DNA of 64,000 nt from Streptomyces chartreusis NRRL 3882 (lineage in GTDB: Bacteria > Actinomycetota > Actinomycetes > Streptomycetales > Streptomycetaceae): assembly GCF_900236475.1 (NCBI RefSeq), contig NZ_LT963352.1:3224001-3288000 (forward strand), given 5' to 3'. The notes under the pieces were generated by a model. That model did no database searches, was not told the DNA's origin, and saw only the letters and a list, made by a program, of their open reading frames with translations. Shown piece by piece: positions 53,959 to 61,973 of this stretch (positions are counted from its first letter, which is position 1; every line of letters starts with the position of its first letter). The position numbers and the translations under genes are program-made.

Positions 53959-54644
53959 TCCGAAACCACTCCGGCGACCGGCCCCGGTCACTGGCATGGT
54001 TCGCGTGGTGGGCAGCGGTCCACGCCGGTCTGCTACTCGTCCTCGTCACCTTCCGGTGGGACGAACGGCTGAGCGAGACGCTCTGCGCCTGGACGAGCAG
54101 CAGCGCGTCCAGTGCCCGGCTTCTCGAGACACTGACCTCGTGGGGCAACCCGTGGCCTGTGACCATCATTGCCGCCGGATCCGCGTGCTTCGCGCTGATC
54201 CGGCGGAACGTCACAGCTGCCGCAGTCCTCCTGGTCATTCCGTACGCCGCCACAGTGAGCTGCAACCTGCTCAAGGGATGGGCTGAACGACAGCGTCCGG
54301 CCTTGGATTGTGCCTCGATTCAAGCCGACGGCTTCAGTTTTCCCAGCGGACACGCGGTCGGTGTGACGACCGGATTCATGCTGGCCGCGCTCTACTTCAG
54401 TTCCCAGATGCCACGGGCCGTCTCCGCACTGATGCTGTTCCTTGCTGGGCTGAGCGCCGAACTCGTCGCGTGGAGCAGGGTCCTTCTCGGTGCGCACTTC
54501 AGCGTCGATGTGCTCGCTGGGCAACTCTTGGGCGCCGGCTGGCTGGCCGTCGCCGCCCTCGTGCTGCACCGCCAGTCAGTCCGCCGCTTGCAACGCGAGG
54601 CCCGTCAAGCGGGGTCGAACTCCCTGGACGAGCCCGTGTCATGA
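53955..54644 (+). CDS. tunL: TunL, PAP2-family membrane phosphatase
   Basis: The product is 229 aa from ATG 53955. It is a six-segment membrane protein with the full PAP2 signature: KGWAERQRP (motif 1), FPSGHAVG (motif 2) and SRVLLGAHFSVD (motif 3). It may remove a phosphate from an intermediate or lipid. The gene is reported dispensable, so host phosphatases can replace it. The stop lies 7 bases before the tunM GTG. Confidence 0.9.
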   Translation: MIRNHSGDRPRSLAWFAWWAAVHAGLLLVLVTFRWDERLSETLCAWTSSSASSARLLETLTSWGNPWPVTIIAAGSACFALIRRNVTAAAVLLVIPYAATVSCNLLKGWAERQRPALDCASIQADGFSFPSGHAVGVTTGFMLAALYFSSQMPRAVSALMLFLAGLSAELVAWSRVLLGAHFSVDVLAGQLLGAGWLAVAALVLHRQSVRRLQREARQAGSNSLDEPVS

Positions 54645-54651
54645 TGACGCC

Positions 54652-55302
54652 GTGCCGTTCAACCACAACGATCATTACCATGACCTGTTACTTCGTGAAC
54701 TTCCCGAATCATGCCGAAGGGCCCTTGAGGTGGGCTGCGGCACAGGGAGGTTTGCACAGAAACTAGCGCTTCGAGGAATCGAAGTAGATGCGATTGACGT
54801 AGATAATGACGTCGTCACCGCCGCACGAGAGATGAATTCTACTCTCGATCTCCCCAGGCAGATCCGCTTCGAGCGGGCAGATATCACACACCTAACCTTG
54901 ACACCTGACACATACGACTACATCGCGTGCTTGGCCAGCATCCACCACGTCCCCTTTGAGACAGTGCAGAAGCTGCGCGCATCGCTCACCACGAACGGCG
55001 TCTTGGTGATCCTCGGATGCTACCGAGAAGCAACGATATGGGACCACGCCATAAGCCTTCTGGCCGTCCCTGTGAACGCTATTTGGCGTGCTGCGGTGTT
55101 CTTCCGAGAGAGCTGGTCAGGAAGCCGTCCCGATCGGGGCACGCAGTCTCCTTCAGCACCTGTGGCGCCCCCTTCGATGTCGCTCGCGGAGATCCGAGAA
55201 GACAGTGCTGAATATCTTCCAGGCAGGCGGATTCGGCGCCTCCTCTTCTGGAGATATCTTCTGGTCTTTCACAACATGAAGGCAGGGCTGGGAAGTGATT
55301 AG
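54652..55302 (+). CDS. tunM: TunM, SAM-dependent methyltransferase-like immunity protein
   Basis: The product is 216 aa from GTG 54652, with no strong ribosome site, so coupling to tunL is likely. The Rossmann fold has motif I ALEVGCGTGRFAQKLA (about 27-42), acidic IDVDND after beta-2, and YIACLASIHHVPF for motif IV. In S. chartreusis TunM confers tunicamycin resistance on its own; its exact reaction is unclear. Codon 13 is TTA. The gene has more A/T-ending codons than its neighbours, so its history may differ from theirs. The stop overlaps tunN. Confidence 0.9.
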   Translation: MPFNHNDHYHDLLLRELPESCRRALEVGCGTGRFAQKLALRGIEVDAIDVDNDVVTAAREMNSTLDLPRQIRFERADITHLTLTPDTYDYIACLASIHHVPFETVQKLRASLTTNGVLVILGCYREATIWDHAISLLAVPVNAIWRAAVFFRESWSGSRPDRGTQSPSAPVAPPSMSLAEIREDSAEYLPGRRIRRLLFWRYLLVFHNMKAGLGSD

Positions 55303-55774
55303 CAGCCGGACACACATGATCTCTCAGCCACCGAGAAGATATGCCCTGGGGGCCACCTGCGTTACGTTCAACGACGTGGGACGTGTCCTTATTGCGCGCC
55401 GCCGCTCCCCGGAACGCTGGGAGCTGCCCGGTGGCTTGGTGGACCCGGGCGAGGCATTCCATGATGCCGCCACTCGCGAGACCTACGAGGAGACCGGGGT
55501 CCACGTCAAAGTCCACGGCTTGGTGGGTGTCTACCAGCATCCGAGCCGGGGCATCCTCGCAGGCATCTTCATCGCGACAGCCTTGTCGGGGGAACCTCGC
55601 CCAACAGCGGAATCCATCGCCGCCGAGTGGGCGGACGTGGAGGATGCTCTCACGCGACTGCACCCCCTCTATCGACCGCGCCTTGAAGACGCCCTCACAG
55701 CCAGGGCTTCCGTGACGCTCCGCGTCCATGAAGGAACGGAGGTCCTCTCACTCTTCGAGGCCACACACGTCTGA
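55295..55774 (+). CDS. tunN: TunN, NUDIX hydrolase
   Basis: The product is 159 aa from GTG 55295 inside the end of tunM (ATG 55316 possible). The Nudix box GGLVDPGEAFHDAATRETYE followed by ETGV is complete, with the metal-binding REXXEE glutamates. It is thought to hydrolyse a uridine di- or triphosphate in the pathway, making UMP for TunG. It is the last gene of the operon, and a hairpin lies 300 bases downstream. Confidence 0.92.
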   Translation: MISSRTHMISQPPRRYALGATCVTFNDVGRVLIARRRSPERWELPGGLVDPGEAFHDAATRETYEETGVHVKVHGLVGVYQHPSRGILAGIFIATALSGEPRPTAESIAAEWADVEDALTRLHPLYRPRLEDALTARASVTLRVHEGTEVLSLFEATHV

Positions 55775-56132
55775 AGGAACCGCGCGCCGCCGGGCTGCGA
55801 TATCGAGAATCGCCTCCGTCTCCTCGGCGGACCTCGCGAGGCCAGGGGTCGGCCGCCAGCCGTTCGACGCAACGCTCTCTGGCCATCGATGGAGTCCACA
55901 TCAGACTGAAATGACAACTAACCCGAAAATGCAAAGTCAACCTGCGCAGATCCGGGCCGCACGGACCAACACGTTTCTTCATCCCCCAGCTCAGAGCCGG
56001 GTCCCGATGCAGCAACAATCGGGACGGGACACTCAATGCCCGCCCTGGCACCTGAGAGGCACGCGGGAACGGGCGGCGCCCGTCCTCGCCGGCAGTGACA
56101 CGGGGACGGGCGCCGATTGGGTCGGTGGTGGC
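55775..56132. other. Convergent intergenic region, 358 bases
   Basis: This gap lies between tunN (plus) and the OmpA-domain gene (minus). The first 250 bases hold no gene and are less GC-rich. The hairpin near its right end is listed separately. Confidence 0.5.
56074..56115. terminator. Bidirectional hairpin terminator
   Basis: 56074-56088 (CGGCGCCCGTCCTCG) pairs with 56101-56115 through 15 bp with one G-U pair and a 12-base loop. It lies 18 bases from the end of the OmpA-domain gene and 300 bases after tunN, so it can end transcripts from both sides. Confidence 0.75.
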
Positions 56133-56774
56133 TCAGCTCTCCGTGCGCGGGAAGGAGACCTCGACACGGCGGTTCTTCTTGCGGCCCGCTTCCGTGGAGT
56201 TGTCCGCGATCGGGTACTGCTCACCGTAGCCGCGCACCTCGTACGTGATGCCCGAGTCCGCGAGCTCGTCATCCAGGACACCGTGTACGGCCGACGCGCG
56301 CTGGCGGGACAGCACGTCACCGTGGGCCGACGAACCCAGGTTGTCCGTGAAGCCGAAGACGCGGACCTTCTTCGCGTTCTGCGCCTTGATCTCTTCGGCG
56401 ATGTCGGCGATGCGCGCCTTGGCCTGACCGCTGAGCTTCGCGCTGTCCTTGCCGAACAGCACCTCCGCCTGCAGCGCGAACTTCACGTCCGAGTTGGTGT
56501 CCTCGCGACGCTCCTCGCCGCCCTGGTCCTCTATGACGGACTTGATGTCGAGGATCTTGGGCTCCGCGAGAGTCGCGCCGTCGACCAGCTTCAGATCGGG
56601 GTCGTTCGCGTCGATTTTGACCGGCGCGCTTGCCTTCGGCTCGGTGCCCGGTGGATAACTCGGGCCGTCGGCCGCGTGAGCGGAAACGGCACCGAAAAGG
56701 TTCGTGACGACCATAACTGAGGCTGCAGTGAGGACGACCGTCAGGCGTGGGGCTCGGTTCCGGGTGTGGGTCAT
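56133..56774 (-). CDS. Secreted OmpA-domain protein
   Basis: The 213-aa protein has a signal peptide (LTVVLTAASVMVVTNLFGAV, cut after SAHA). The C-terminal OmpA-like domain (about 95-213) has FALQAEVLFGKDSAKLSGQA, VRVFGFTDNLGSSAHGDVLS with the peptidoglycan-binding Asp, and RRVEVSFPRT. It should bind peptidoglycan outside the membrane. It is the last gene of the pilus gene set and may anchor the Tad apparatus to the wall. Confidence 0.88.
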   Translation of the reverse strand: MTHTRNRAPRLTVVLTAASVMVVTNLFGAVSAHAADGPSYPPGTEPKASAPVKIDANDPDLKLVDGATLAEPKILDIKSVIEDQGGEERREDTNSDVKFALQAEVLFGKDSAKLSGQAKARIADIAEEIKAQNAKKVRVFGFTDNLGSSAHGDVLSRQRASAVHGVLDDELADSGITYEVRGYGEQYPIADNSTEAGRKKNRRVEVSFPRTES

Positions 56775-56785
56775 GGTGGTCTGCC

Positions 56786-57361
56786 TCAGCCAGAGATCTT
56801 GATGGTGGCGGCGGCAAACTGCGGCAGCTGGAACGACGCTTCGGTCGAGCTCTCGGGCGGCGCCGGGAACTGCATGAAGACAGGGATGGACTCACCGGCC
56901 TTCATGGAAGGGAAGTTGGTCGTGGTGAGCGGGCGGCCTTCGGTGTCACGGAGCACGTAGTACCGCTTCTTTCCCTTGGAGTCCACCAAGGTGGCACCCC
57001 CGAGCGACCGGCCGTTCCTGATGATCTCGGTCTCGTTTCCACTGAGTTGGGGAGGCACGTTGACTGTCTCGCTGCCGTCGTTCTTCAAGTTCCCACCGAG
57101 CGTGAGGAACCCGCCTGAGTCCCGCTCAGCCGAAGTGATCTGCAGAAGCAGACCGTCCGGACCCTTCAACTCAGCGAGCGGCTCCTCCGCCGGGCCCTCC
57201 TGAGCACTCGGATTCGAGCCAGAGTCCTTGGAAGCGGACGCTGACGTGTCACCGCTCTTGTCGTCGCCGCTGCTGCAGCCGGCCACACCGAGGGCCAGGC
57301 TGACTGCAACTGCCGCTGCGGCCATCCCCCTGCGGGCCGTCGTGGTGAACCGAATGCTCAT
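56786..57361 (-). CDS. Lipoprotein of unknown function
   Basis: The product is 191 aa from ATG 57361. Lipobox LGVAGCSS, then a Ser/Asp linker, then a beta-sandwich-like domain (about 65-191; LLLQITSAERDSGGFLTLGG) resembling DUF4352-like immunoglobulin folds. It is 11 bases upstream of the OmpA-domain gene and shares its operon. It may support the pilus at the membrane. Confidence 0.8.
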   Translation of the reverse strand: MSIRFTTTARRGMAAAAVAVSLALGVAGCSSGDDKSGDTSASASKDSGSNPSAQEGPAEEPLAELKGPDGLLLQITSAERDSGGFLTLGGNLKNDGSETVNVPPQLSGNETEIIRNGRSLGGATLVDSKGKKRYYVLRDTEGRPLTTTNFPSMKAGESIPVFMQFPAPPESSTEASFQLPQFAAATIKISG

Positions 57362-57392
57362 GAGTTCCGCTTCCTTTGTTCGTCGTTCTTTG

Positions 57393-58001
57393 TCAGTCGG
57401 CCAGATGGACGTCGAAGAGGTCATCGGGACCGGGCAGATCCGAGAGATCGTCTGCGTCGAGGTCCCAGTTCTGGCCTCCGCAGTTGAGCTGCGGCAGGTC
57501 CTCGTCGTTGTCGTTGCCCTCCTCGGGCGGTTGCAAGGAACAGCGCGGCTCGATCACGGCCCTGGCTTCTGCCGTGGCGTACGTCGTTTCCGTGCCGGGG
57601 ACGATGCTGTCGCCGACGGGATCGTTCGTCTTGACCTCGACCGTGTAGCCCAGCGGGTCCCACTCGGGCTCGCAGCCGCCTCCCACGACGTGTGCGTCGT
57701 TGGCGTCGGCGAGTTGCTGCGCCCGCCAGCATGAGGGGTCGAGCCCCTCAACCTTCCCGTGGAAGATGTCCTGCCAGAGGTCCGGATTGAGCAGGTTGTC
57801 CATCCACCTGCCCACGAGCTGGTTCCGCCGATCCTGCGCAGCCCCGAGGGCGGCGGCGTCCGCCGCCGTCTGCGCACCGTTCCGTGTCGCCGCGGCCTGG
57901 CCGACCGCAAGGTACGCGAACGCAAGGAAGAGCAGGCCCGCCACCACCGTGATGTAGATGGGGAAGGCCTGCCCTGCGTCGCCGTACTTACGGGGGCTCA
58001 T
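57393..58001 (-). CDS. TadE/TadG-like pilus assembly protein
   Basis: The product is 202 aa from ATG 58001, one base shared with the flp stop. The N-terminus DAG|QAFPIYITVVAGLLFLAF looks like a TadE/G leader with membrane helix but without the +5 Glu of Flp. AAATRNGAQTAADAAALGAAQ is the hallmark of TadG-related proteins. The C-terminal part is acidic with several Cys. It is probably a minor pilin or pilus-associated factor. Confidence 0.85.
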   Translation of the reverse strand: MSPRKYGDAGQAFPIYITVVAGLLFLAFAYLAVGQAAATRNGAQTAADAAALGAAQDRRNQLVGRWMDNLLNPDLWQDIFHGKVEGLDPSCWRAQQLADANDAHVVGGGCEPEWDPLGYTVEVKTNDPVGDSIVPGTETTYATAEARAVIEPRCSLQPPEEGNDNDEDLPQLNCGGQNWDLDADDLSDLPGPDDLFDVHLAD

Positions 58002-58198
58002 CAGCCGCCGGTGACCTCGGTGATCTTGTCGGTGATCGCCTCGAAGATGGACTGGCCGATGTCCGTACCCGTGATCGCCAGAACGATCGCCACGACCACC
58101 GCGATGATCCCCAGGTACTCGACCGCGGTCTGTCCCTTGTCGTTGCGAGCGGCGCGGGCCTGCAGGTACGAGACGGTGATGTTGATCCAGTTGCTCAT
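58001..58198 (-). CDS. flp: Flp/TadA-type pilin
   Basis: The product is 65 aa from ATG 58198 (GGAGGGGAAC ahead). Prepilin cleavage site KG|QTAVEYLG (Gly22/Gln23, Glu27 at +5), followed by a hydrophobic helix IIAVVVAIVLAITG and a short amphipathic tail. It is the main subunit of a type IVb Flp pilus, processed by a TadV peptidase not seen in this window. The segment is very close to residues 167-205 of the toxin at 30565-32985. Upstream are three GGGCCC repeats. Confidence 0.95.
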   Translation of the reverse strand: MSNWINITVSYLQARAARNDKGQTAVEYLGIIAVVVAIVLAITGTDIGQSIFEAITDKITEVTGG

Positions 58199-58340
58199 GG
58201 TGGTGTTCCCCTCCGGTACCGGCCGGCCGCCTACCGGCCGACGTACAAGTCTCTTGGGCACGAATGGCGTTACCGGCTTCCTCCTTGCCGGTGCCGCCTT
58301 CGACACGAGAAACGTACGGCGGAACACGCCGTCCGCCAGA

Positions 58341-58380
58341 GGGTCCCAGGGCCCAATCCAGGGCCCAATCGCGCGGGCCC
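58341..58380. promoter_or_regulatory. GGGCCC repeat cluster upstream of flp
   Basis: GGGCCC occurs at 58349-58354, 58361-58366 and 58375-58380, with GGGTCCC at 58341-58347. On the minus strand three of them read TTGGGCCC. They lie about 150 bases before the flp start, between flp and the response regulator gene. Similar clusters stand upstream of the toxin gene (33045) and the lipoprotein/WXG100 set (26779). Confidence 0.5.
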
Positions 58381-58412
58381 AACGAACTCTCCCCCCATAC
58401 CGTCACCGAAGG

Positions 58413-59390
58413 TCACCCCCGTCCTCGGTGTGAGTCCGGTGCCGTGCCGAGCCACTTCGCCGCGGCCTCAGAGCGGCTGGTGCTATGGAGCTTGGCGAAG
58501 ATGCGGTTGATGTGGTTCTTGACCGTCTTCTCGCTGATGAAGCAGGTGGCGGCGATCTGCTGGTTGTTCATGCCGGACGCGATGAGGTCCATGATCTCCG
58601 CCTCCCTCGTGCTCAGTTGGAACCGCGACCTGTAGGGAGCAGCCGGACGGCCACTCGTCCACTCAGACGGAGACTGTCCCACATCTGGTTGCACTTGCGA
58701 AAGGTTTTCCGGGGAAGTAGGTGAGGTCGGGACGTACGGAAGGCTCATATTGGCTGGTTGAGCCGTTAGTTGGGTTTGATTATGCGGCCATGCGGAAGCG
58801 GAATTTCCGTATGCATTCGCATTCGCCTGTCCCAGTCCATCCGGTAGGGCCGGGGCTCCCGGGCCCCGGCTCGAGCCCTGGCCCTGGCCCTGCCGGAGCT
58901 GGGCCAGCAGCGCTCCCGCCGCCGTGGGGGTGAAGTGGGCCCGGCCCTGCGTGATGTCTCTGACCGCGTCGACCAGCTGACCGGCCGTGAACTCGCCGTG
59001 GACCAGGTAGCCGCCCGCTCCTCTGCGGAGGGCCTCCTGGACGATCTCCGACTCCCTGCTGTAGGTCAGCATGACGACCGGGGCGATCCGCACCAGGTAC
59101 GGGAGCGCCGAGATGCCGTCCACGCCGGGCATGCGCACGTCGAGGAGGACGACGTCCGGGCGGTGCTGTTGGGCGGCCTCGTAGGCCTCACGGCCGTCGG
59201 CCGCCTCCGCCACGACCGTGATGTCCTCGCGGCCGGAGAGCAGGGCGGTCAGGCCGGCGCGGACCACCGGGTTGTCGTCGGCCACGACGACCCTGAGGCA
59301 GCTCGGCTGCGCCGGCTGCGGGAAGTCGAACGGGTTCTGTGGCGGTGGCGGCTGTGAGGCGCCGGGGTGAGGAGTCGTCTGGTCCGGCAT
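58413..59390 (-). CDS. LuxR-family response regulator of the Tad locus
   Basis: The 325-aa product has a receiver domain (about 30-150) with VVVADDNPVVRAGL, phosphoacceptor Asp in VVLLDVRMPGVDGI and Lys/Thr-equivalent residues in VVMLTYSRES. The C-terminal LuxR HTH (about 255-318) is LSTREAEIMDLIASGMNNQQ and KTVKNHINRIFAKL. A long Gly/Gln/Pro linker separates them. It pairs with the histidine kinase gene 52 bases upstream and most likely controls the pilus genes. A target at the GGGCCC clusters is inference. Confidence 0.9.
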   Translation of the reverse strand: MPDQTTPHPGASQPPPPQNPFDFPQPAQPSCLRVVVADDNPVVRAGLTALLSGREDITVVAEAADGREAYEAAQQHRPDVVLLDVRMPGVDGISALPYLVRIAPVVMLTYSRESEIVQEALRRGAGGYLVHGEFTAGQLVDAVRDITQGRAHFTPTAAGALLAQLRQGQGQGSSRGPGAPALPDGLGQANANAYGNSASAWPHNQTQLTAQPANMSLPYVPTSPTSPENLSQVQPDVGQSPSEWTSGRPAAPYRSRFQLSTREAEIMDLIASGMNNQQIAATCFISEKTVKNHINRIFAKLHSTSRSEAAAKWLGTAPDSHRGRG

Positions 59391-59442
59391 CGGCTGCCTC
59401 CTCTCATGTCGTGGGGGACGTGTGCGGCGTGGTCATGGGCGG

Positions 59443-61056
59443 TCAGCCGTGGGGTGCGGTCAGAGCCGCCAGCGGTAGCTCCAGGCGGACTTCCGTTCCC
59501 TTGGGGTGGCCGCCCCGGCCGATGCGGATGCGGGCGCCCACCGAGGCCGCCCGTTCGACCATGCCGACCAGGCCGAAATGGCCCGCTCGGCGCAGTTGTT
59601 CGAGGGTGGTTCCGGGCGGGAGGCCGCAGCCGTCGTCGTAGACGCTGATGCGGAGCAGGTCGCCGTGGACGCCCGCGCGGACGTCGACCCGGGTCGGGCC
59701 CGCGTGGCGGTGGGCGTTCTCCATGGCCTCCGAGGCGATGGTGAGGAGCTGACGGGCCACGGCGGGCGGCACCGGGGGTACGGAGTGGTCGCCGGTGGGG
59801 CGGTAGACCGCCGGGAGGCCCGTGCGGGCGCTGAAGTCCCTGGTACGCGCGGCCAGCTCGACCAGTACGTCCGTCCCCTGGCCGGGGTCCGATTCGCGGC
59901 GCAGATCCGCCAGGAGTTCGCGGGATTCGGCGGCGGCTCGGCGGGCTGACCGGGCGACCAGGTCGGCCTGCTGCTTCACCAGGGCCACGTCCATGTGGGC
60001 GGCGCCCGCCGAGCCCGCCAGACCGTCCGCGGCCAAGGCCACGCCGTGCAGGGTCTTGGCGACCGAGTCGTGCATCTCGCGTGCCAGTCGCGCCCGTTCG
60101 GCGCCAACCGCCTCCGTGACGGCCAGGCGGGCCTGGACCGTCGTCAGGGCCTGGGTGGCCGCGCCGAAGCGGAGCATGAGGTTGCGGAGACTGGAGCCGA
60201 CGGCTCCGGCGATGACACAGAGGCCGGGGAGGAGGGACGACTCGGCGATGCCGGGCTGGGGGTCCTGCATCGCCGCCTGGATCAGGAGGAGCAGCAGCGC
60301 CTGCAGGGAGGCGAACACGGCTGCTCCGCGCCAGCCGTAGACCAGGCCGGCGAGGAGAGGGGTGCAGACACTGACGTAGGCGAGGGTGCTGCCCGGGCCC
60401 GCCGAGATGAGCAGGAGGGCGCCGAAGAGGGTGTCCGCGGCCAGGAGAGTGGGATGGCGCAGCAGGAGGGGGCCGAAGCGTTCCCAGTCCCTGAACAGGA
60501 CATAGGAGCTCATGAAGGTGACGACCACGGCCGCGCCCACCAGGCGGGTGGGGAGGCCCTCGTTGGCGTTGATGAGGGCGGTGGGGGTGGCCAGGGCGAT
60601 CATGGCCAGCCGAAAGCCGAAGACCTGTCGGCACATGGCCTGCAGCGCGTTGATCTGGATGGGTATCGCCGGGTGTTCGGGGGCGGGTTTCGCCCGGCCT
60701 CCGGCCCGGACCGACTTCCCGGCCGCACCACCCGTACCGACACCACCCGGAGCGCCACCCCCCGTACCGCCCCTGCGGCTTTCGTCGACGGGTGTGGGTG
60801 ACCCCTGTGGGGGCTGAGCACCGTCGGCGGCCGGGCCACCGTTCGCGGGTACCGGCATGGCCGTGTGCGCCCCACCCACCGGCGCGTCCACCCGCTCCCA
60901 CCCCGGCGGCAGCGCCGGTGTCGCCGTCGTCACCGGGATGTCGGGGGCGCCTGTGCGGACGTGGGCCGGCAGGACGGTGCCTGCCGGTGGGGTGGTGATC
61001 TCCGGTGTTCTCGGGCGGCGGCGCAGCCGCCCGGTGCGTTCGCCCGTCATCGACAT
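59443..61056 (-). CDS. Histidine kinase of the Tad locus
   Basis: The 537-aa product has a disordered Pro/Gly-rich N-terminus (1-135), six or so membrane segments (about 145-290; LAMIALATPTALINANEGLP and others), and HisKA_3 with phosphoacceptor His in AREMHDSVAKTLHG (about 345). The HATPase_c domain has EAMENAHRHAGP and GHFGLVGMVERA. A NarL/DesK-type sensor kinase with an integral-membrane sensor. ATG 61056 starts 11 bases after tadC. Confidence 0.9.
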   Translation of the reverse strand: MSMTGERTGRLRRRPRTPEITTPPAGTVLPAHVRTGAPDIPVTTATPALPPGWERVDAPVGGAHTAMPVPANGGPAADGAQPPQGSPTPVDESRRGGTGGGAPGGVGTGGAAGKSVRAGGRAKPAPEHPAIPIQINALQAMCRQVFGFRLAMIALATPTALINANEGLPTRLVGAAVVVTFMSSYVLFRDWERFGPLLLRHPTLLAADTLFGALLLISAGPGSTLAYVSVCTPLLAGLVYGWRGAAVFASLQALLLLLIQAAMQDPQPGIAESSLLPGLCVIAGAVGSSLRNLMLRFGAATQALTTVQARLAVTEAVGAERARLAREMHDSVAKTLHGVALAADGLAGSAGAAHMDVALVKQQADLVARSARRAAAESRELLADLRRESDPGQGTDVLVELAARTRDFSARTGLPAVYRPTGDHSVPPVPPAVARQLLTIASEAMENAHRHAGPTRVDVRAGVHGDLLRISVYDDGCGLPPGTTLEQLRRAGHFGLVGMVERAASVGARIRIGRGGHPKGTEVRLELPLAALTAPHG

Positions 61057-61067
61057 GGTGTCGCCCC

Positions 61068-61955
61068 CTACTCGCCCGTGACAACGCCGAAGTCGGTGCC
61101 CGAGCCCAGGATCAGTCCGGCGCCCAGGAGGAGCATCGTGGCCGGGACCATGAAGGTCGTGATCATCATCGTGGCCTTGGGAACGGCGCGCGCGGCCTTG
61201 CGGCGGGCGTTCTGGGCGTCCGTACGGCGCATGTCCTTGGCGAGGGCCACCAGCGTGTCGACGATCGGGGCGCCCAGTTCCTCGCCCTGCTGCAAGGCAG
61301 TGACGAACATCGCGACCTGCTCGGAGTCGTTGCGGCGGCGCAGTTCCGCGAAGGCCTGGCGGCGGCTCATGCCCAGGTCCATCTGGCGGAGCGTGATGCG
61401 GAGTTCGTCGGCCCAAGGGCCCTCGTACTTGGACGCGACCCGGTCCAGCGCCTGGCGGAAGCCGAGGCCCGCGCTGACCACGACCGCCAGGACGTCCAGG
61501 AAGTCCGGCAGGGTCCGTTCGATGACGTCCTTGCGGATGCGGATGGCCGACCAGATGCCGACCTCCGTCCAGAACGCGCCGAAGGCGAGCAGCAGGAGGG
61601 CGACCAGGAGCTGGCCCCGCATCAGGAAGACCAGGAAGCCCACCCCGCCCAGAGCCCCGTACACCGCCCGCCGGGCCGCGTAGCGGTCGATCGTCAGGCC
61701 GCCGGGGTTACCCGCCAGGTCGATCTTGCGGCGGTACTTGGCCACCTGCTTGGGGCCCATCAGGCGCAGCACCGCGGGGGCGTAGCGCATGCCCAGGCGG
61801 TCGATGAGCGAGTCCACCGCGCCGGTGCGGGTGGAGCCGACCTCCAGGGCGAGCGCGAGGTCGCCGGGGAGTTTGGCCTCGGCCCGGTACATGCGGATGC
61901 CGGCGAAGGCGCCCCAGACGCTGAGGCCCATGACCAGTGCGAGAAGAAGTCCCAT
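61068..61955 (-). CDS. tadC: Type II secretion F-domain protein, TadC-like
   Basis: The 295-aa membrane protein has T2SSF segments LLVALLLLAFGAFWTEVGIW, a cytosolic helical domain with ALDRVASKYEGPWADELRIT, and C-terminal TMIITTFMVPATMLLLGAGL. It acts with TadB as the inner-membrane platform of the Flp pilus. ATG 61955 is 19 bases after the preceding gene ends. Confidence 0.9.
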   Translation of the reverse strand: MGLLLALVMGLSVWGAFAGIRMYRAEAKLPGDLALALEVGSTRTGAVDSLIDRLGMRYAPAVLRLMGPKQVAKYRRKIDLAGNPGGLTIDRYAARRAVYGALGGVGFLVFLMRGQLLVALLLLAFGAFWTEVGIWSAIRIRKDVIERTLPDFLDVLAVVVSAGLGFRQALDRVASKYEGPWADELRITLRQMDLGMSRRQAFAELRRRNDSEQVAMFVTALQQGEELGAPIVDTLVALAKDMRRTDAQNARRKAARAVPKATMMITTFMVPATMLLLGAGLILGSGTDFGVVTGE

Positions 61956-61973
61956 GATTCTGCTCCGGCCTTC

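Noticed and set aside
43787..55774. A new RiPP pathway, suggested by radical SAM, PqqD-like region, glycosyltransferase and exporter.
   Set aside because: Family order matches the tunicamycin cluster gene by gene, and no precursor peptide gene is visible. Only the PqqD-like end of TunD remains unexplained.
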